From the NCBI RefSeq assembly GCF_003268675.1, contig NZ_CP029378.1:6510001-6574000 (forward strand): DNA of 64,000 bases, written 5' to 3'. Position numbers and translations under genes: made by a program. The stretch comes from Streptomyces bacillaris. Lineage in GTDB: Bacteria > Actinomycetota > Actinomycetes > Streptomycetales > Streptomycetaceae. Below, one piece after another: positions 43,935-51,883 of the stretch. The notes beneath the pieces were generated by a model, which was given only the letters and a program-made list of their open reading frames with translations, was not told the origin of the DNA and made no database searches. Each line of letters starts with the position of its first letter. Position 1 is the first letter of the stretch.

Positions 43935-45014
43935 GTGGTCCGCGCCGCCGTACTGCCCGCCGTCGGAGCTCCGCTGGAGATCACCGACATCGTCCTGCCG
44001 GAGCCCGGCCCCGGCCAGGTGCGCATCGCGCTCGCCGCCGCCGGGGTCTGCCACTCCGACCTGTCCCTGTCCAACGGCACCATGCGGGTCCCGGTGCCCG
44101 CCGTCCTCGGTCACGAGGGAGCGGGTACGGTCCTGGCGGTCGGCGAGGGCGTCACGCATGTCGCGCCCGGCGACGGCGTGGTCCTCAACTGGGCGCCCTC
44201 CTGCGGTGCCTGCTTCCACTGCGGGATCGGGGAGGTCTGGCTCTGCGCCGACGCGCTGAAGGGGACCGCCAACCTCCACGCCCGTACGGCCGACGGCACC
44301 GAACTCCACCCCGGCCTCAACGTGGCGGCCTTCGCGGAGGAGACCGTCGTCGCCGCGAACTGCGTGCTCCCCGCCCCCGACGGCATCCCCCTCACCGACG
44401 CCGCCCTCCTCGGCTGCGCGGTCCTCACCGGCTACGGGGCGATCCACCACAGCGCGCGGGTCCGCGAGGGCGAGAGCGTCGTCGTCTTCGGGATCGGCGG
44501 CGTCGGCCTCGCCGTCCTCCAGGCGGCCCGGATCGCGGGCGCCTCGAAGATCATCGCGGTCGACGTCTCCCCGGCCAAGGAGGAGCTGGCGCGGCAGGCC
44601 GGGGCCACCGACTACGTCATCGCCTCCGCCACCACCCCGCGAGAGATCCGCAGGCTCACCGGCGGACAGGGCACGGACGTGGCCGTGGAGTGCGTCGGCC
44701 GCCCCGCGACCATCCGGGCCGCCTGGGAGTCCACCCGGCGCGGCGGCCGTACGACGGTCGTCGGGATCGGCGGCAAGGACCAGGAGGTCACGTTCAACGC
44801 CCTGGAGATCTTCCACTGGGGCCGCTCCCTGACGGGCTGCGTCTACGGCAACAGCGACCCGGCCCGCGATCTGCCGGCCCTGGCCGACCACATCCGCGCG
44901 AGCCGGTTCGACCTGTCGATGATGGTCACCGAACGCATCGCGCTGGACGGCATCCCGGCCGCGTTCGACAACATGGTCGCGGGCAAGGGCGGCCGGGCGC
45001 TGGTGGTGTTCTAG
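43935..45014 (+). CDS. zinc-dependent alcohol dehydrogenase (class III-like MDR)
   Basis: A 359-residue medium-chain dehydrogenase. The catalytic zinc ligands are Cys39 (GVCHSD), the His in LGHEGAGTV, and a late Cys (LLGCAVLTGYGA). The structural zinc site is the four-Cys cluster SCGACFHCGIGEVWLC. NAD binding is VVFGIGGVGLAVLQAA, with D in IIAVDVSPAK favouring NAD. Paired with the aldehyde dehydrogenase it would take an alcohol to an acid. GTG 43935 follows AAGGAG. It ends seven bases before the convergent ppk2 stop. Confidence 0.93.
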   Translation: MVRAAVLPAVGAPLEITDIVLPEPGPGQVRIALAAAGVCHSDLSLSNGTMRVPVPAVLGHEGAGTVLAVGEGVTHVAPGDGVVLNWAPSCGACFHCGIGEVWLCADALKGTANLHARTADGTELHPGLNVAAFAEETVVAANCVLPAPDGIPLTDAALLGCAVLTGYGAIHHSARVREGESVVVFGIGGVGLAVLQAARIAGASKIIAVDVSPAKEELARQAGATDYVIASATTPREIRRLTGGQGTDVAVECVGRPATIRAAWESTRRGGRTTVVGIGGKDQEVTFNALEIFHWGRSLTGCVYGNSDPARDLPALADHIRASRFDLSMMVTERIALDGIPAAFDNMVAGKGGRALVVF

Positions 45015-45021
45015 AGCGCTG

Positions 45022-46032
45022 CTAGTAGTCCGTCGTCCGGGAGGTCGAGGCGACCGGCCCCAGCAGCCGGGTGTCCATCTCGCCCTCCTCGAACAGCCGG
45101 GAGGCCGGGCCCACGATCAGCGGGTCCGGCACCCCGACCACCTTCGGGTCCTTGCCCGGGTAGTCGAAGCGGTCCAGCACATGCCGCATCGCCTCCAGCC
45201 GGGCCCGCTTCTTGTCGTTGCTCTTCACCACCGTCCACGGCGCGTCGGCCGTGTCGGTGTGGAACAGCATCAGCTCCTTGGCCTCGGTGTACTCGTCCCA
45301 CTTGTCCAGCGAGGCCAGGTCGACGGGGCTCAGCTTCCACCGCCGTACGGGATCGATCTGCCGGATCATGAACCGGTTGCGCTGCTCGTTGCGCGAGACG
45401 GAGAACCAGAACTTCACCAGGTGGATGCCGTCCCGGGCGAGCATCCGCTCGAACCCGGGCGCCTGGTGCATGAACTCCAGATACTCACGGGTCGTGCAGA
45501 ACCCCATCACCCGCTCCACCCCGGCCCGGTTGTACCAGGAGCGGTCGAACAGCACGATCTCACCGGCGCTCGGCAGATGCGCCACGTACCGCTGGAAGTA
45601 CCACTGGGTGCGCTCGCGCTCGGTGGGCTTCTCCAGCGCGACTATTCGCGCACCACGCGGATTCAGATGCTCGGTGAACCGCTTGATCGTGCCGCCCTTG
45701 CCCGCCGCGTCACGCCCCTCGAAGAGGATCACCAGCCGCTCGTCGCGCTCCTTCACCCAGTGCTGGAGCTTCAGCAGCTCGATCTGCAGGGCGCGCTTGG
45801 CTTTCTCGTAGTCGCGGCGCCGGAGCTTGTACTCGTACGGGTAGTCCTCCCGCCAGGCGTCCCGGGCATGGCCGTCCGGCTCCACCAGCACCGGGTCGTC
45901 GTCCCCGCTGTCGGCCACCTTGAACCCGTCGAGATACGGCCCCCCGTGCCGCGCCGCCCGCGCGGCCTCCTCGCCGTCGGCCTTCCTCCTGTCGCCGCTA
46001 CGGTTGCCGTGCGCCTTGGTGCTCCGCGTCAT
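45022..46032 (-). CDS. ppk2: polyphosphate kinase 2
   Basis: A 336-residue PPK2-family kinase that moves phosphate between polyphosphate and nucleotides. Walker A is EGRDAAGKGGTIKRF, followed by ALEKPTERERTQWYFQRYVAHLP, the Walker B/lid region EIVLFDRSWYNRAGVERVMGF, and KFWFSVSRNEQRNRF. The one-domain length fits class I PPK2 (NDP kinase activity). The N-terminus is charged and disordered. The gene stands alone and is convergent to the alcohol dehydrogenase gene. Confidence 0.94.
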   Translation of the reverse strand: MTRSTKAHGNRSGDRRKADGEEAARAARHGGPYLDGFKVADSGDDDPVLVEPDGHARDAWREDYPYEYKLRRRDYEKAKRALQIELLKLQHWVKERDERLVILFEGRDAAGKGGTIKRFTEHLNPRGARIVALEKPTERERTQWYFQRYVAHLPSAGEIVLFDRSWYNRAGVERVMGFCTTREYLEFMHQAPGFERMLARDGIHLVKFWFSVSRNEQRNRFMIRQIDPVRRWKLSPVDLASLDKWDEYTEAKELMLFHTDTADAPWTVVKSNDKKRARLEAMRHVLDRFDYPGKDPKVVGVPDPLIVGPASRLFEEGEMDTRLLGPVASTSRTTDY

Positions 46033-46129
46033 GACGGTGTCCCTCCACCGGCCCAGCCGGACTTCCGCGTCTGGGCCCAGTCTGCTGGAGGACGTGGGCC
46101 CGCACCATCCCAGCCCGTCCGGCCGCCAC

Positions 46130-46253
46130 CCAGCCCGTCCGGCGTTTGAGGACGGAACCCCGCTGGTGGACCGGGGCGCCCCTCCGTGGCCGGGAAGCGC
46201 GGATGCCGCCGCCCCCGCGCACCGGTTCCGTCCTCAAACGCCGGACGGGCTGG
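46130..46253. repeat. 30-bp inverted repeat, Streptomyces intergenic type
   Basis: Two perfect inverted 30-base arms (46130-46159 and 46224-46253) contain GTCCGGCGTTTGAGGAC and its complement, separated by 64 bases. A partial third copy, CAGCCCGTCCGGC, starts at 46111. The right arm encodes the last residues and stop codon of the TetR gene. Confidence 0.88.
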
Positions 46254-46914
46254 AGGGTCTGGCCCCGCCGTCAGCCGCACCGTACTCCTCGTACTGCCGC
46301 TCCAGCCCGTCCAGCAGCGCCCGCAGCCCCACCTCGAACGCCCCCTCGTCCACCTCCCGCCGCCGTTCGGCCAGCAGGTGCGCCTGGCCGAGGTGCGGGT
46401 AGTCGGCCGGGTCGTACGCGCTCTCGTCGTCGACGAAGCCCCCGGCGAAGGAGCCCAGCGCCGACCCGGTGATGAAGTACCGCATCAGCGCCCCGATCCG
46501 GGTCGCCTGGGCCGGCGGCCATCCCGCCCCGACCATCGCCCCGAACACCGCGTCCGCGACCCGCAGCCCGGCCGGCCGGCGGCCCGGGCCGCGGGCGAGG
46601 ACCGGGACGATGTGGGGGTGCGCGGCGAGGGCGGCCCGGTAGGAGAGGGCCCAGTCGTGCAACGCCTCCCGCCAGTCGCGCGGGTCCGACTCCTCGAACA
46701 TCGACAGATCGACCTGTACGGAGACGGCGTCGGCGACCGCGTCGAGGATCTCGTCCTTGTTGCGGAAGTGGTTGTAGAGCGAGGGCCCGCTGACCCCCAG
46801 CTCCGCCGCCAGGCGGCGCGTCGAGACGGCGTCCAGCCCTTCGGCGTCCACGAGCGCGCTCGCCGCCTCGACGATGCGGTCTCTGCTCAGGAGGGGCTTG
46901 CGCGGTCGGGCCAT
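46234..46914 (-). CDS. TetR/AcrR-family regulator of the dehydrogenase genes
   Basis: A 226-residue repressor. HTH: RDRIVEAASALVDAEGLDAVSTRRLAAELGVSGPSLYNHFRNKDEILDAVADA. The C-terminal half matches the TetR_C class with DWREALHDWALSYRAALAAHPHIVPVLARGP. It is divergent from the acyl-CoA dehydrogenase gene and the operator at 46943-46961 lies between the two starts. The same site precedes the aldehyde dehydrogenase operon. The start is ATG 46914 (MARPRKP) or ATG 46923. The C-terminal PSSPSGV and stop come from an intergenic repeat arm. Confidence 0.9.
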   Translation of the reverse strand: MARPRKPLLSRDRIVEAASALVDAEGLDAVSTRRLAAELGVSGPSLYNHFRNKDEILDAVADAVSVQVDLSMFEESDPRDWREALHDWALSYRAALAAHPHIVPVLARGPGRRPAGLRVADAVFGAMVGAGWPPAQATRIGALMRYFITGSALGSFAGGFVDDESAYDPADYPHLGQAHLLAERRREVDEGAFEVGLRALLDGLERQYEEYGAADGGARPSSPSGV

Positions 46915-46942
46915 GCGGCTCATAGTAGGCGCTGCGAACCAG

Positions 46943-46961
46943 AAACTAGCAGTGCTAATTA
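46943..46961 (+). promoter_or_regulatory. TetR operator between regulator and acyl-CoA dehydrogenase
   Basis: AAACTAGCAGTGCTAATTA matches the 42368 site at 14 of 19 positions, with the differences placed symmetrically (AAACTA-R-C-R-G-Y-GCTA-R-TT-W). Confidence 0.72.
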
Positions 46962-46991
46962 AGTAGCGCACGAGAAGTGGGGTGGCGCGCC

Positions 46992-48143
46992 ATGAACCTG
47001 GAGCTGAGCGAGGAGCAGGAGGCCGTCCGGCGGCTGGCCGAGGAGTTCGTGGCCCGGGAGGTCGCCCCGCACGTCGTCGCCTGGGACCGGGCCGAGAATG
47101 TCGACAGGTCGATCGTGAAGAAGCTCGGCGCGCTCGGCTTCCTCGGCCTCACCGTCCCCGAGGAGTACGGCGGCTCCGGCGGCGACCACCTCGCGTACTG
47201 CCTGGTCACCGAGGAACTGGGCCGCGGTGACTCCTCGGTCCGGGGGATCGTCTCCGTCTCGCTCGGCCTGGTCGCCAAGACCATCGCCTCCTGGGGGAGC
47301 GAGGAGCAGAAGCGGCAGTGGCTGCCCCGGCTCACCTCCGGCGAGGCGATCGGCTGCTTCGGCCTCACCGAACCCGGCACCGGCTCGGACGCCGGAAACC
47401 TCGCCACCCGGGCCGTACGCGACGGCGGTGACTACGTCATCAACGGCACCAAGATGTTCATCACCAACGGCACCTGGGCCGATGTGGTTCTTCTTTTCGC
47501 GCGGACGAACGACGCCCCCGGCCACCGCGGCGTCTCCGCCTTCCTGGTCCCCGCCGACACCCCCGGCCTCACCCGCCGCACCATCCACGGCAAGCTCGGC
47601 CTCCGTGGCCAGGCCACCGCCGAACTGGTCCTGGAGGACGTCAGGGTCCCCGCCTCCACCCTCCTCGGCCCCGAGGGCAAGGGGTTCACCGTCGCCATGT
47701 CGGCCCTCGCCAAGGGCCGGATGTCGGTCGCGGCGGGCTGTGTCGGCATCGCCCAGGCCGCCCTGGACGCCGCCGTACGGTACGCGGGGGAGCGCGAGCA
47801 GTTCGGCAAGGGCATCGCGGGCCACCAGCTCGTGCAGGAGTTGCTCAGCGACATCTCCGTGGACGTCGAGGCGGCCCGGCTGCTCACCTGGCGCGTCGCC
47901 GACCTGATCGACCGGGGCCAGGAGTTCGCCACCGCCGCCTCCCAGGCCAAGCTGTACGCCTCCGAGGCCGCCGTCCGCTGCGCCAACAACGCCCTCCAGG
48001 TCTTCGGCGGCTACGGCTACATCGACGAGTACCCGGTCGGCAAGCTCCTCCGCGACGCCCGCGTGATGACGCTCTACGAGGGCACCAGCCAGATCCAGAA
48101 GCTGATCATCGGCCGCGCGCTGACGGGCGTCTCGGCATTCTGA
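46992..48143 (+). CDS. acyl-CoA dehydrogenase
   Basis: A 383-residue FAD acyl-CoA dehydrogenase of usual length. Signatures are GCFGLTEPGTGSDAGNLATRA, FITNGTWADVV, KLGLRGQATAELVLEDVRVP, FGKGIAGHQLVQELLSDI, and FGGYGYIDEYPVGKLLRDARVMTLYEGTSQIQKLIIGR, where the Glu of YEG is the catalytic base of short/medium-chain enzymes. It does the first step of fatty acyl or branched acyl beta-oxidation. The operator at 46943 lies 30 bases upstream of the start. Confidence 0.94.
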   Translation: MNLELSEEQEAVRRLAEEFVAREVAPHVVAWDRAENVDRSIVKKLGALGFLGLTVPEEYGGSGGDHLAYCLVTEELGRGDSSVRGIVSVSLGLVAKTIASWGSEEQKRQWLPRLTSGEAIGCFGLTEPGTGSDAGNLATRAVRDGGDYVINGTKMFITNGTWADVVLLFARTNDAPGHRGVSAFLVPADTPGLTRRTIHGKLGLRGQATAELVLEDVRVPASTLLGPEGKGFTVAMSALAKGRMSVAAGCVGIAQAALDAAVRYAGEREQFGKGIAGHQLVQELLSDISVDVEAARLLTWRVADLIDRGQEFATAASQAKLYASEAAVRCANNALQVFGGYGYIDEYPVGKLLRDARVMTLYEGTSQIQKLIIGRALTGVSAF

Positions 48144-48256
48144 GCCCCACGACGCCCCACGGCGGACGCGGCCGCCACGGCTCGTACGGGTGTCTGAGTA
48201 TCCGCCTGAGTACGGGCGCGGATGTGGCCTGCGCCACGTCGGCGGATGCTGTGCCC

Positions 48257-48547
48257 ATGAGTGACACGACAACGGTCAAGCAGCAGAGCACCGCCGCCTT
48301 CTACGGCCAGGCCGTCGCCTCCTTCCTGGTGGCGATGGGCGCGGTGGCCCTCGGTATCTTCTTCCTCGACGCCGACGCCTGGGTGCGCGGCTTCCTCGCC
48401 ATCGGCGTGCTCTACCTCGTCACGTCCTGCTTCACCCTCGCCAAGGTGATCCGGGACCGGCAGGAGGCCGGGCAGATCGTCAGCCGGGTCGACCAGGCCA
48501 GGCTGGAGAAGATCCTCGCCGAGCACGACCCCTTCCAGAAGCTCTGA
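48257..48547 (+). CDS. YiaA/YiaB-type two-helix membrane protein
   Basis: A 96-residue inner-membrane protein with two hydrophobic helices, AVASFLVAMGAVALGIFFL and GFLAIGVLYLVTSCFTLAKV. The second is followed by the family's charged helix IRDRQEAGQIVSRVDQARLEKILAEHDPF. The arrangement fits the YiaAB two-helix domain; the function is unknown. It is a single gene between the acyl-CoA dehydrogenase and a TetR gene. Confidence 0.82.
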   Translation: MSDTTTVKQQSTAAFYGQAVASFLVAMGAVALGIFFLDADAWVRGFLAIGVLYLVTSCFTLAKVIRDRQEAGQIVSRVDQARLEKILAEHDPFQKL

Positions 48548-48574
48548 AACCCGTACCGGCCCCCGAGACGCCCC

Positions 48575-48589
48575 TAAGCGCTTGCTCAG
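48575..48589 (+). promoter_or_regulatory. TetR-type operator before its own gene
   Basis: TAAGCGCTTGCTCAG, a TAAGC-N4-GCTCA half-palindrome, lies 48 bases before the TetR start. The 14-mer AAGCGCTTGCTCAG recurs exactly at 49806, before the MaoC gene. Confidence 0.7.
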
Positions 48590-48636
48590 GTTCGGGGTAT
48601 GGTGTTCGTCCTGTTGACGGAGAGGGGCACCGGGCG

Positions 48637-49287
48637 ATGAGTACGCCGGAGGAGACGAGCGCCGAGGACGCCGCCTGGGGCGAGGTCACGCCCGAGGCGG
48701 CCAGGCGGCTCCTCGTCGCCGCGGTCGACGCCTTCGCCGAGCGCGGGTACCACGCGACCACCACCCGCGACATCGCCGGCCGGGCCGGGATGAGCCCGGC
48801 CGCGCTCTACATCCACTACAAGACGAAGGAAGAGCTTCTCCACCGGATCAGCAAGATCGGCCACGACCGGGCGCTCTACCTCCTGGAGGCCGAGGCCGAC
48901 CGGGACGGCACCGCCGCCGAGCGGCTCGCCGGAGCCGTACGGTCCTTCGTCCGCTGGCACGCGGAGCGCCACACCACCGCCCGCGTCGTCCAGTACGAGC
49001 TGGACGCCCTCGGCCCCGAGCACCGCACCGAGATCGTCGAACTGCGCCGCCGGAGCGACGCGGTGGTGCGCCGGATCATCAGCGAGGGCGTGCGGGCGGG
49101 CGAGTTCGACGTCCCGGACATCCCCGGCACCACCCTTGCCGTGCTCTCCCTCTGCATCGACGTGGCCCGCTGGTTCAACGCCCAGGGCAGCCGCACGCCC
49201 GACGAGGTCGGCGCGCTCTACGCCGACCTCGTCCTGCGCATGGTCGGGGCCCCGCAACGGTCCCAGGATCCCGGCGCCGGTCAGTAG
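48637..49287 (+). CDS. TetR/AcrR-family regulator (acyl-CoA type)
   Basis: A 216-residue repressor. HTH: RRLLVAAVDAFAERGYHATTTRDIAGRAGMSPAALYIHYKTKEELLHRISKIGHDRAL, closest to actinobacterial TetR proteins that answer acyl-CoA. The C-terminal domain is helical, with VRSFVRWHAERHTTARVVQYELDAL. It is convergent with the MaoC gene, four bases apart, and both promoters carry the same 14-mer. It probably represses itself and the MaoC gene. Confidence 0.9.
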   Translation: MSTPEETSAEDAAWGEVTPEAARRLLVAAVDAFAERGYHATTTRDIAGRAGMSPAALYIHYKTKEELLHRISKIGHDRALYLLEAEADRDGTAAERLAGAVRSFVRWHAERHTTARVVQYELDALGPEHRTEIVELRRRSDAVVRRIISEGVRAGEFDVPDIPGTTLAVLSLCIDVARWFNAQGSRTPDEVGALYADLVLRMVGAPQRSQDPGAGQ

Positions 49288-49291
49288 TAGC

Positions 49292-49753
49292 TCAGAAGTA
49301 GTAGCGCGACACCGACTCGGCCACGCACGCCGGCTTCTCGCCGCCCTCGCGCTCGACCGTGACCAGGGCCGTGACCTGCACGCCGCCCCCGGCCTCCTCG
49401 ACGTTCGTCAGCACCGCCGTGGCCCGCAGCCGTGAGCCGACCGGGACGGGGGAGGGGAAGCGGACCTTGTTGGTCCCGTAGTTGATGCCCATCTTCATGT
49501 TCTCGACCCGCATCACCTGCGGGACCAGCGCGGGCAGCAGCGAGAGCGTCAGATAGCCGTGCGCGATGGTCGTGCCGAACGGCCCGGACGCCGCGCGCTC
49601 CGGGTCCACATGGATCCACTGGTGGTCGCCGGTCGCCTCGGCGAACAGGTCGATCCGCTTCTGGTCCACCTCCAGCCAGTCGCTGTGGCCCAGTTGCTCG
49701 CCCACTCCGTCGAGCAGCTCCTGCGCGGACGTGAAGATCTTCGGCTCTGCCAT
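49292..49753 (-). CDS. MaoC-family (R)-enoyl-CoA hydratase
   Basis: A 153-residue hot-dog-fold hydratase. The catalytic motif is F-A-E-A-T-G-D-H-Q-W-I-H-V-D (Asp and His), followed by IAHGYLTLSLLP. The single-domain length fits MaoC-like (R)-specific hydratases that hydrate 2-enoyl-CoA. The start is ATG 49753. The TetR-type 14-mer at 49806 sits 52 bases upstream. Confidence 0.92.
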   Translation of the reverse strand: MAEPKIFTSAQELLDGVGEQLGHSDWLEVDQKRIDLFAEATGDHQWIHVDPERAASGPFGTTIAHGYLTLSLLPALVPQVMRVENMKMGINYGTNKVRFPSPVPVGSRLRATAVLTNVEEAGGGVQVTALVTVEREGGEKPACVAESVSRYYF

Positions 49754-49804
49754 GTTCCCGGTCCCTGCCTTCCGGCGTACCGCACCCTGCGGCGCGAGAT
49801 GTCC

Positions 49805-49819
49805 AAGCGCTTGCTCAGC
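49805..49819 (-). promoter_or_regulatory. TetR-type operator before MaoC gene
   Basis: CAAGCGCTTGCTCAG shares 14 of 15 bases, in the same orientation on the plus strand, with the site at 48575. Confidence 0.68.
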
Positions 49820-49868
49820 ATCCTGGCGCGGCGCGTTCCTGTCAACGACATGGCAGTAGGTTTGAGGA

Positions 49869-50354
49869 GTGCCCCAGCTTCCGCAGACACTCCACGAACT
49901 CTCGGTCGGCCAGCTCTCGGCGCGCAGCGGCGCCGCGGTCTCCGCTCTGCACTTCTACGAGTCCAAGGGCCTGATCAGCAGCCGCCGCACCAGCGGCAAC
50001 CAGCGCCGCTACTCGCGTGACGCGCTGCGCCGCGTCGCCTTCGTGCGGGCCGCCCAGCGCGTCGGCATCCCGCTGGCCACGATCCGGGACGCCCTCGCCT
50101 CGCTGCCCGAGGAGCGCACGCCGAACCGGGACGACTGGGCCCGCCTCTCCGAGATCTGGCGCCAGGAACTGGACGAGCGCATCAAGCAGTTGCACCGGCT
50201 GCGCGACCATCTGACCGACTGCATCGGCTGCGGCTGTCTCTCGCTGGAGACCTGTGTCCTCTCCAACCCCGACGACATCTCCGGCGAACGGATCACCGGC
50301 TCCCGCCTGATGCCCGAGCGCAGGCAGGATCCGGCGGAGGAGCACCCCTCCTAA
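49869..50354 (+). CDS. soxR: redox-sensing MerR-family activator SoxR
   Basis: A 161-residue redox regulator. The MerR HTH is LSVGQLSARSGAAVSALHFYESKGLISSRRTSGNQRRYSRDALRRVAFVRAAQRVG. The [2Fe-2S] cluster motif is C-I-G-C-G-C-L-S-L-E-T-C (C-x2-C-x-C-x5-C). In Streptomyces SoxR answers redox-active antibiotics and switches on efflux and detoxifying genes. GTG 49869 has GAGG just upstream (49864-49867). Its stop codon overlaps that of the convergent BKACE gene. No full SoxR palindrome was found in its own promoter. Confidence 0.96.
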   Translation: MPQLPQTLHELSVGQLSARSGAAVSALHFYESKGLISSRRTSGNQRRYSRDALRRVAFVRAAQRVGIPLATIRDALASLPEERTPNRDDWARLSEIWRQELDERIKQLHRLRDHLTDCIGCGCLSLETCVLSNPDDISGERITGSRLMPERRQDPAEEHPS

Positions 50355-51073
50355 GGGGCGCCCTCCTGTCGTAACCGCACCGCCGCGGCGACCAGATCCG
50401 CGTTCGAGCGGGCCGGGCAGCCGTCCGGGAGCACCGTCACGTCCTCCGCGCCGATCCGCACCCCGAGGCCGAGCCGGAAGGCCAGCGCGGCCACCGGCCA
50501 GGCCCCGCCCTCCTCCCCGTGCAGCAGCACCGGGCGGCCGTGGGCGGCGCCCACCTCCGCCAGGAGCAGCCGGGCGGAACCGGTCGCCGTCGCCGGATCG
50601 GTGTCGGTCACCTCGGCCAGCACCCGCAGCACCCGGGGCGCCAGCGGTGAGCGGCGGAAGAGGCGGTGCCCCTCCGTGCCCGACCAGAGCCCGGCCTCCA
50701 CGCCCACGCCCCGCTCCAGCAGCGCGGCGGCCAGCTCCTCGGCACCCGGCTCGTGCCAGTTGACCGAGGCGTGGTCCGGCAGCACCGTCCACTCCCGCAC
50801 CCGCTCCACCCGGCGCCGCGGATCCGGCTCGGCCCAGGCGCCCGTCGTCACCCCGACCGGGACGCGCACCGCCGCCCGTATCGCCGTCAGCGTCGCGGCC
50901 ACCACCCGGGGCGAGAGCGTGTCCTGCCCGCAGGGGGTCCGCGGATGCACATGGATGTCGGTGGCCCCGGCGGCGACGGCCTCGGCCGCCGACCGGGCCA
51001 GCGCTTCGGGGGACAGGGGCACGGCGGCCGAGGCGTCCGCACCCCGCCGGCCGTTCAGGCAGACCTGGATCAT
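50351..51073 (-). CDS. beta-keto acid cleavage enzyme (BKACE family)
   Basis: A 240-residue protein of the 3-keto-5-aminohexanoate cleavage family, which splits beta-keto acids with acetyl-CoA using a zinc TIM barrel. Landmarks are IQVCLNGRRGAD, GATDIHVHPRTPCGQDTL with the zinc His-x-His, VPVGVTTGAWAEPDP, HASVNWHEPGAEELA, and PVLLHGEEGGAWPVAALAFRLGLGVRIGAEDV. It is shorter than the usual 270-310 residues. A TTA codon lies near the 3' end (50372-50374). ATG 51073 follows GGGGAC. Its own upstream region is a 17-bp tandem repeat. Confidence 0.88.
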   Translation of the reverse strand: MIQVCLNGRRGADASAAVPLSPEALARSAAEAVAAGATDIHVHPRTPCGQDTLSPRVVAATLTAIRAAVRVPVGVTTGAWAEPDPRRRVERVREWTVLPDHASVNWHEPGAEELAAALLERGVGVEAGLWSGTEGHRLFRRSPLAPRVLRVLAEVTDTDPATATGSARLLLAEVGAAHGRPVLLHGEEGGAWPVAALAFRLGLGVRIGAEDVTVLPDGCPARSNADLVAAAVRLRQEGAP

Positions 51074-51112
51074 GTCCCCGATGGTGACATCCACCACTGA
51101 CAACGGGCGCCG

Positions 51113-51246
51113 GACCGGCAACAGGCCCGCGCCAACACCTGGCCCCGGACCGGCAACAGTCCCGGACCGGCAACAGCTCCGACCGGCGACAGGCCCAGAC
51201 CGGACAACAGCTCCGACCGGCAGCAGGCCCCCGAACGGGCAACAAG
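51113..51246. repeat. 16-17-bp tandem repeat upstream of BKACE gene
   Basis: Units of GACCGGCAACAGNCCC-type start at 51113, 51148, 51165, 51181, 51198, 51215 and 51233. They lie between the zinc-ribbon gene's stop and the BKACE start, both on the minus strand. Confidence 0.82.
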
Positions 51247-51262
51247 CCGGAGCCCAGGCCTC

Positions 51263-51883
51263 CTACGCGGCCGCCGCCGCGAGCCTCCGGTGCCGTATCA
51301 GCCGGGCCCTGGCCAGCGCATGGTCCGTCAGCACCGGCTGCGGCACAGCGATCCCGCACCCCGTGCACACCGGACCCGACCACGCCTCCTGGCCGCGTGC
51401 CCGCTCCTGGCGCCACTCGATCCCGGTGTCCGCACAGACCGGGCAGGCGGAGCCGGGGCCCGAGCCCAGCGCCGCGATCAGCCGGCGCAGCACCTCGGCC
51501 AGCGGCTCGCTGGGGTGGACCTCCGGGTCCGCGCAGCGGGCCACCCCATGGCCGCCCCACGTCCGGCGGTGCCAGTCGTCGAAGGCGCCCGGCCGCCGCA
51601 GGCCCTCGTGCTTCTCGCGCCGCCGCCGCTCCGCGAACCCCGCCTCGTAGGCGAGCCAGATGGCCCGCGCCTCCTCCAGCTCCTCCAGGGCGGCCAGCAG
51701 CCGCGCCGGATCGGGTGCCCGGTCCTCGGGATCGATCCCGTGCCGGGCGCACAGATGGTCCCAGGTCGCCCGGTGCCCGTACGGGGCGAACCTCTCCAGG
51801 CACTTGCGCAGCGAGTACCGCCGCAGCGCCAGATCGCTCCGTGGATCGCGGACCTGTCTCGCAAGACTCCGGAAACCGGCCAT
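51263..51883 (-). CDS. hypothetical protein with C-terminal zinc ribbon
   Basis: A 206-residue soluble protein I do not recognise as a named family. The N-terminal two-thirds is helical and highly charged (LRKCLERFAPYGHRATWDHLCARHGID, LEELEEARAIWLAYEAGFAERRRREKHEG). The end has a CPVC ... CTGC zinc ribbon (SACPVCADTG, PVCTGCGIAV). Codon bias is normal. A four-Cys ribbon suggests nucleic-acid or protein binding. It is divergent from the GNAT gene. Confidence 0.75.
   Translation of the reverse strand: MAGFRSLARQVRDPRSDLALRRYSLRKCLERFAPYGHRATWDHLCARHGIDPEDRAPDPARLLAALEELEEARAIWLAYEAGFAERRRREKHEGLRRPGAFDDWHRRTWGGHGVARCADPEVHPSEPLAEVLRRLIAALGSGPGSACPVCADTGIEWRQERARGQEAWSGPVCTGCGIAVPQPVLTDHALARARLIRHRRLAAAAA

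Noticed and set aside
45000..45021. CTAGAGCGCTGCTAG as a third copy of the 42368 operator
   Set aside because: It lacks the AAACTA and TARTT flanks and lies over a stop codon between convergent genes.
49820..49868. SoxR palindrome in its own promoter
   Set aside because: Only a half-site-like TTTGAGG next to the GTG was found; the inverted partner is missing.
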